Source of the DNA: a virus
IMG/VR virus record: IMGVR_UViG_3300034095_001106
Span: 1 to 21,302 of that record
Direction: 5' to 3' (one strand)
DNA length: 21,302 nt
The position numbers and the translations under genes were made by a program. The notes beneath the pieces are model-generated. The model worked only from the letters and a program-made list of their open reading frames with translations, did no database searches and was not told where the DNA came from. Of the stretch, positions 21,196-21,302 are shown one piece after another (position 1 is the first letter of the stretch; each line of letters begins with the position of its first letter).

Positions 21196-21302
21196 TGCAA
21201 TACAATCCCGTTTTCAATCAAATAATTTTTAACATTTCCATCTTGGTCAATAATCGCAAACCCGTGATTGCTGTTTGAATGTGGCATATAATTCATTACC
21301 AA
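21192..21302 (-). CDS. 3' end of an unidentified gene, cut by the window edge
   Basis: An open frame runs in from the right edge and ends at the TGA 21194-21192, overlapping the ATG of the next gene (ATGA). Only 36 residues are visible: LVMNYMPHSNSNHGFAIIDQ, then DGNVKNYLIENGIVLQ. Short beta strands are suggested, with no recognisable motif. Two in-frame ATGs near the edge (21296 and 21287) could also begin a gene of ~31-34 aa, so it may be complete. The tight overlap supports translation in the same operon. Confidence 0.5.
   Translation of the reverse strand: MVMNYMPHSNSNHGFAIIDQDGNVKNYLIENGIVLQ

Overview
The window is a contiguous piece of a tailed double-stranded DNA phage or prophage with a long non-contractile (siphovirus-type) tail. 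It is AT-rich, and nearly every gene lies on the minus strand, so it reads from the right end to the left. Four near-identical promoter segments carry a TTTG box, exactly 20 bases, then TATATTTG. This matches the Bacteroidetes primary sigma-factor consensus (-33 TTTG, -7 TAnnTTTG), so a Bacteroidetes host is inferred. Oddly, most genes also have Shine-Dalgarno-like AGGA or GGAG motifs 7 to 10 bases before the start, which Bacteroidetes mostly do not use.

Right to middle (21302 to 4008) is one tightly packed virion operon in the classic order. It holds the end of an unidentified gene, a two-anchor membrane protein (possible u-spanin), small and large terminase, and a portal protein fused to a MuF-type domain. 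These are followed by a prohead protease with an Ala/Glu-rich scaffold-like tail, an HK97-fold capsid protein, a tiny 51-aa protein, a head-tail adaptor, a gpG-like protein and a tail terminator. Next come a glycosyltransferase, the tail tube protein, two tail assembly chaperone frames joined by a probable non-(-1) frameshift, a ~1196-aa tape measure, and three to four tail-tip or receptor-binding proteins. Gaps are a few bases, and TAATG or ATGA overlaps imply translational coupling.

Between the virion operon and the accessory genes (3711 to 4007) is a compact region with plus-strand activity. It holds a 36-codon microgene whose start overlaps the start of the minus-strand gene in a shared CATG. 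A plus-strand promoter follows, of the same TATATTTG and 20-base-spacer type as the four repeats. It reads an ~80-nt segment with two perfect hairpins, the second an intrinsic terminator, which is a candidate small RNA. A second plus-strand-type terminator sits against the end of the virion operon.

Left part (3712 to 1) is an early or accessory region of small genes arranged as promoter-gene cassettes. Three encode related 74 to 75-aa proteins. It continues with an ArdA-like antirestriction protein, a small helix-turn-helix protein and a Sak4/AAA_24-type ATPase of the recombination class. The accessory part probably acts early against host defences and in DNA replication or recombination, and the virion operon acts late.

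No tRNA, rRNA, CRISPR array, insertion sequence, integrase or attachment site was recognised.
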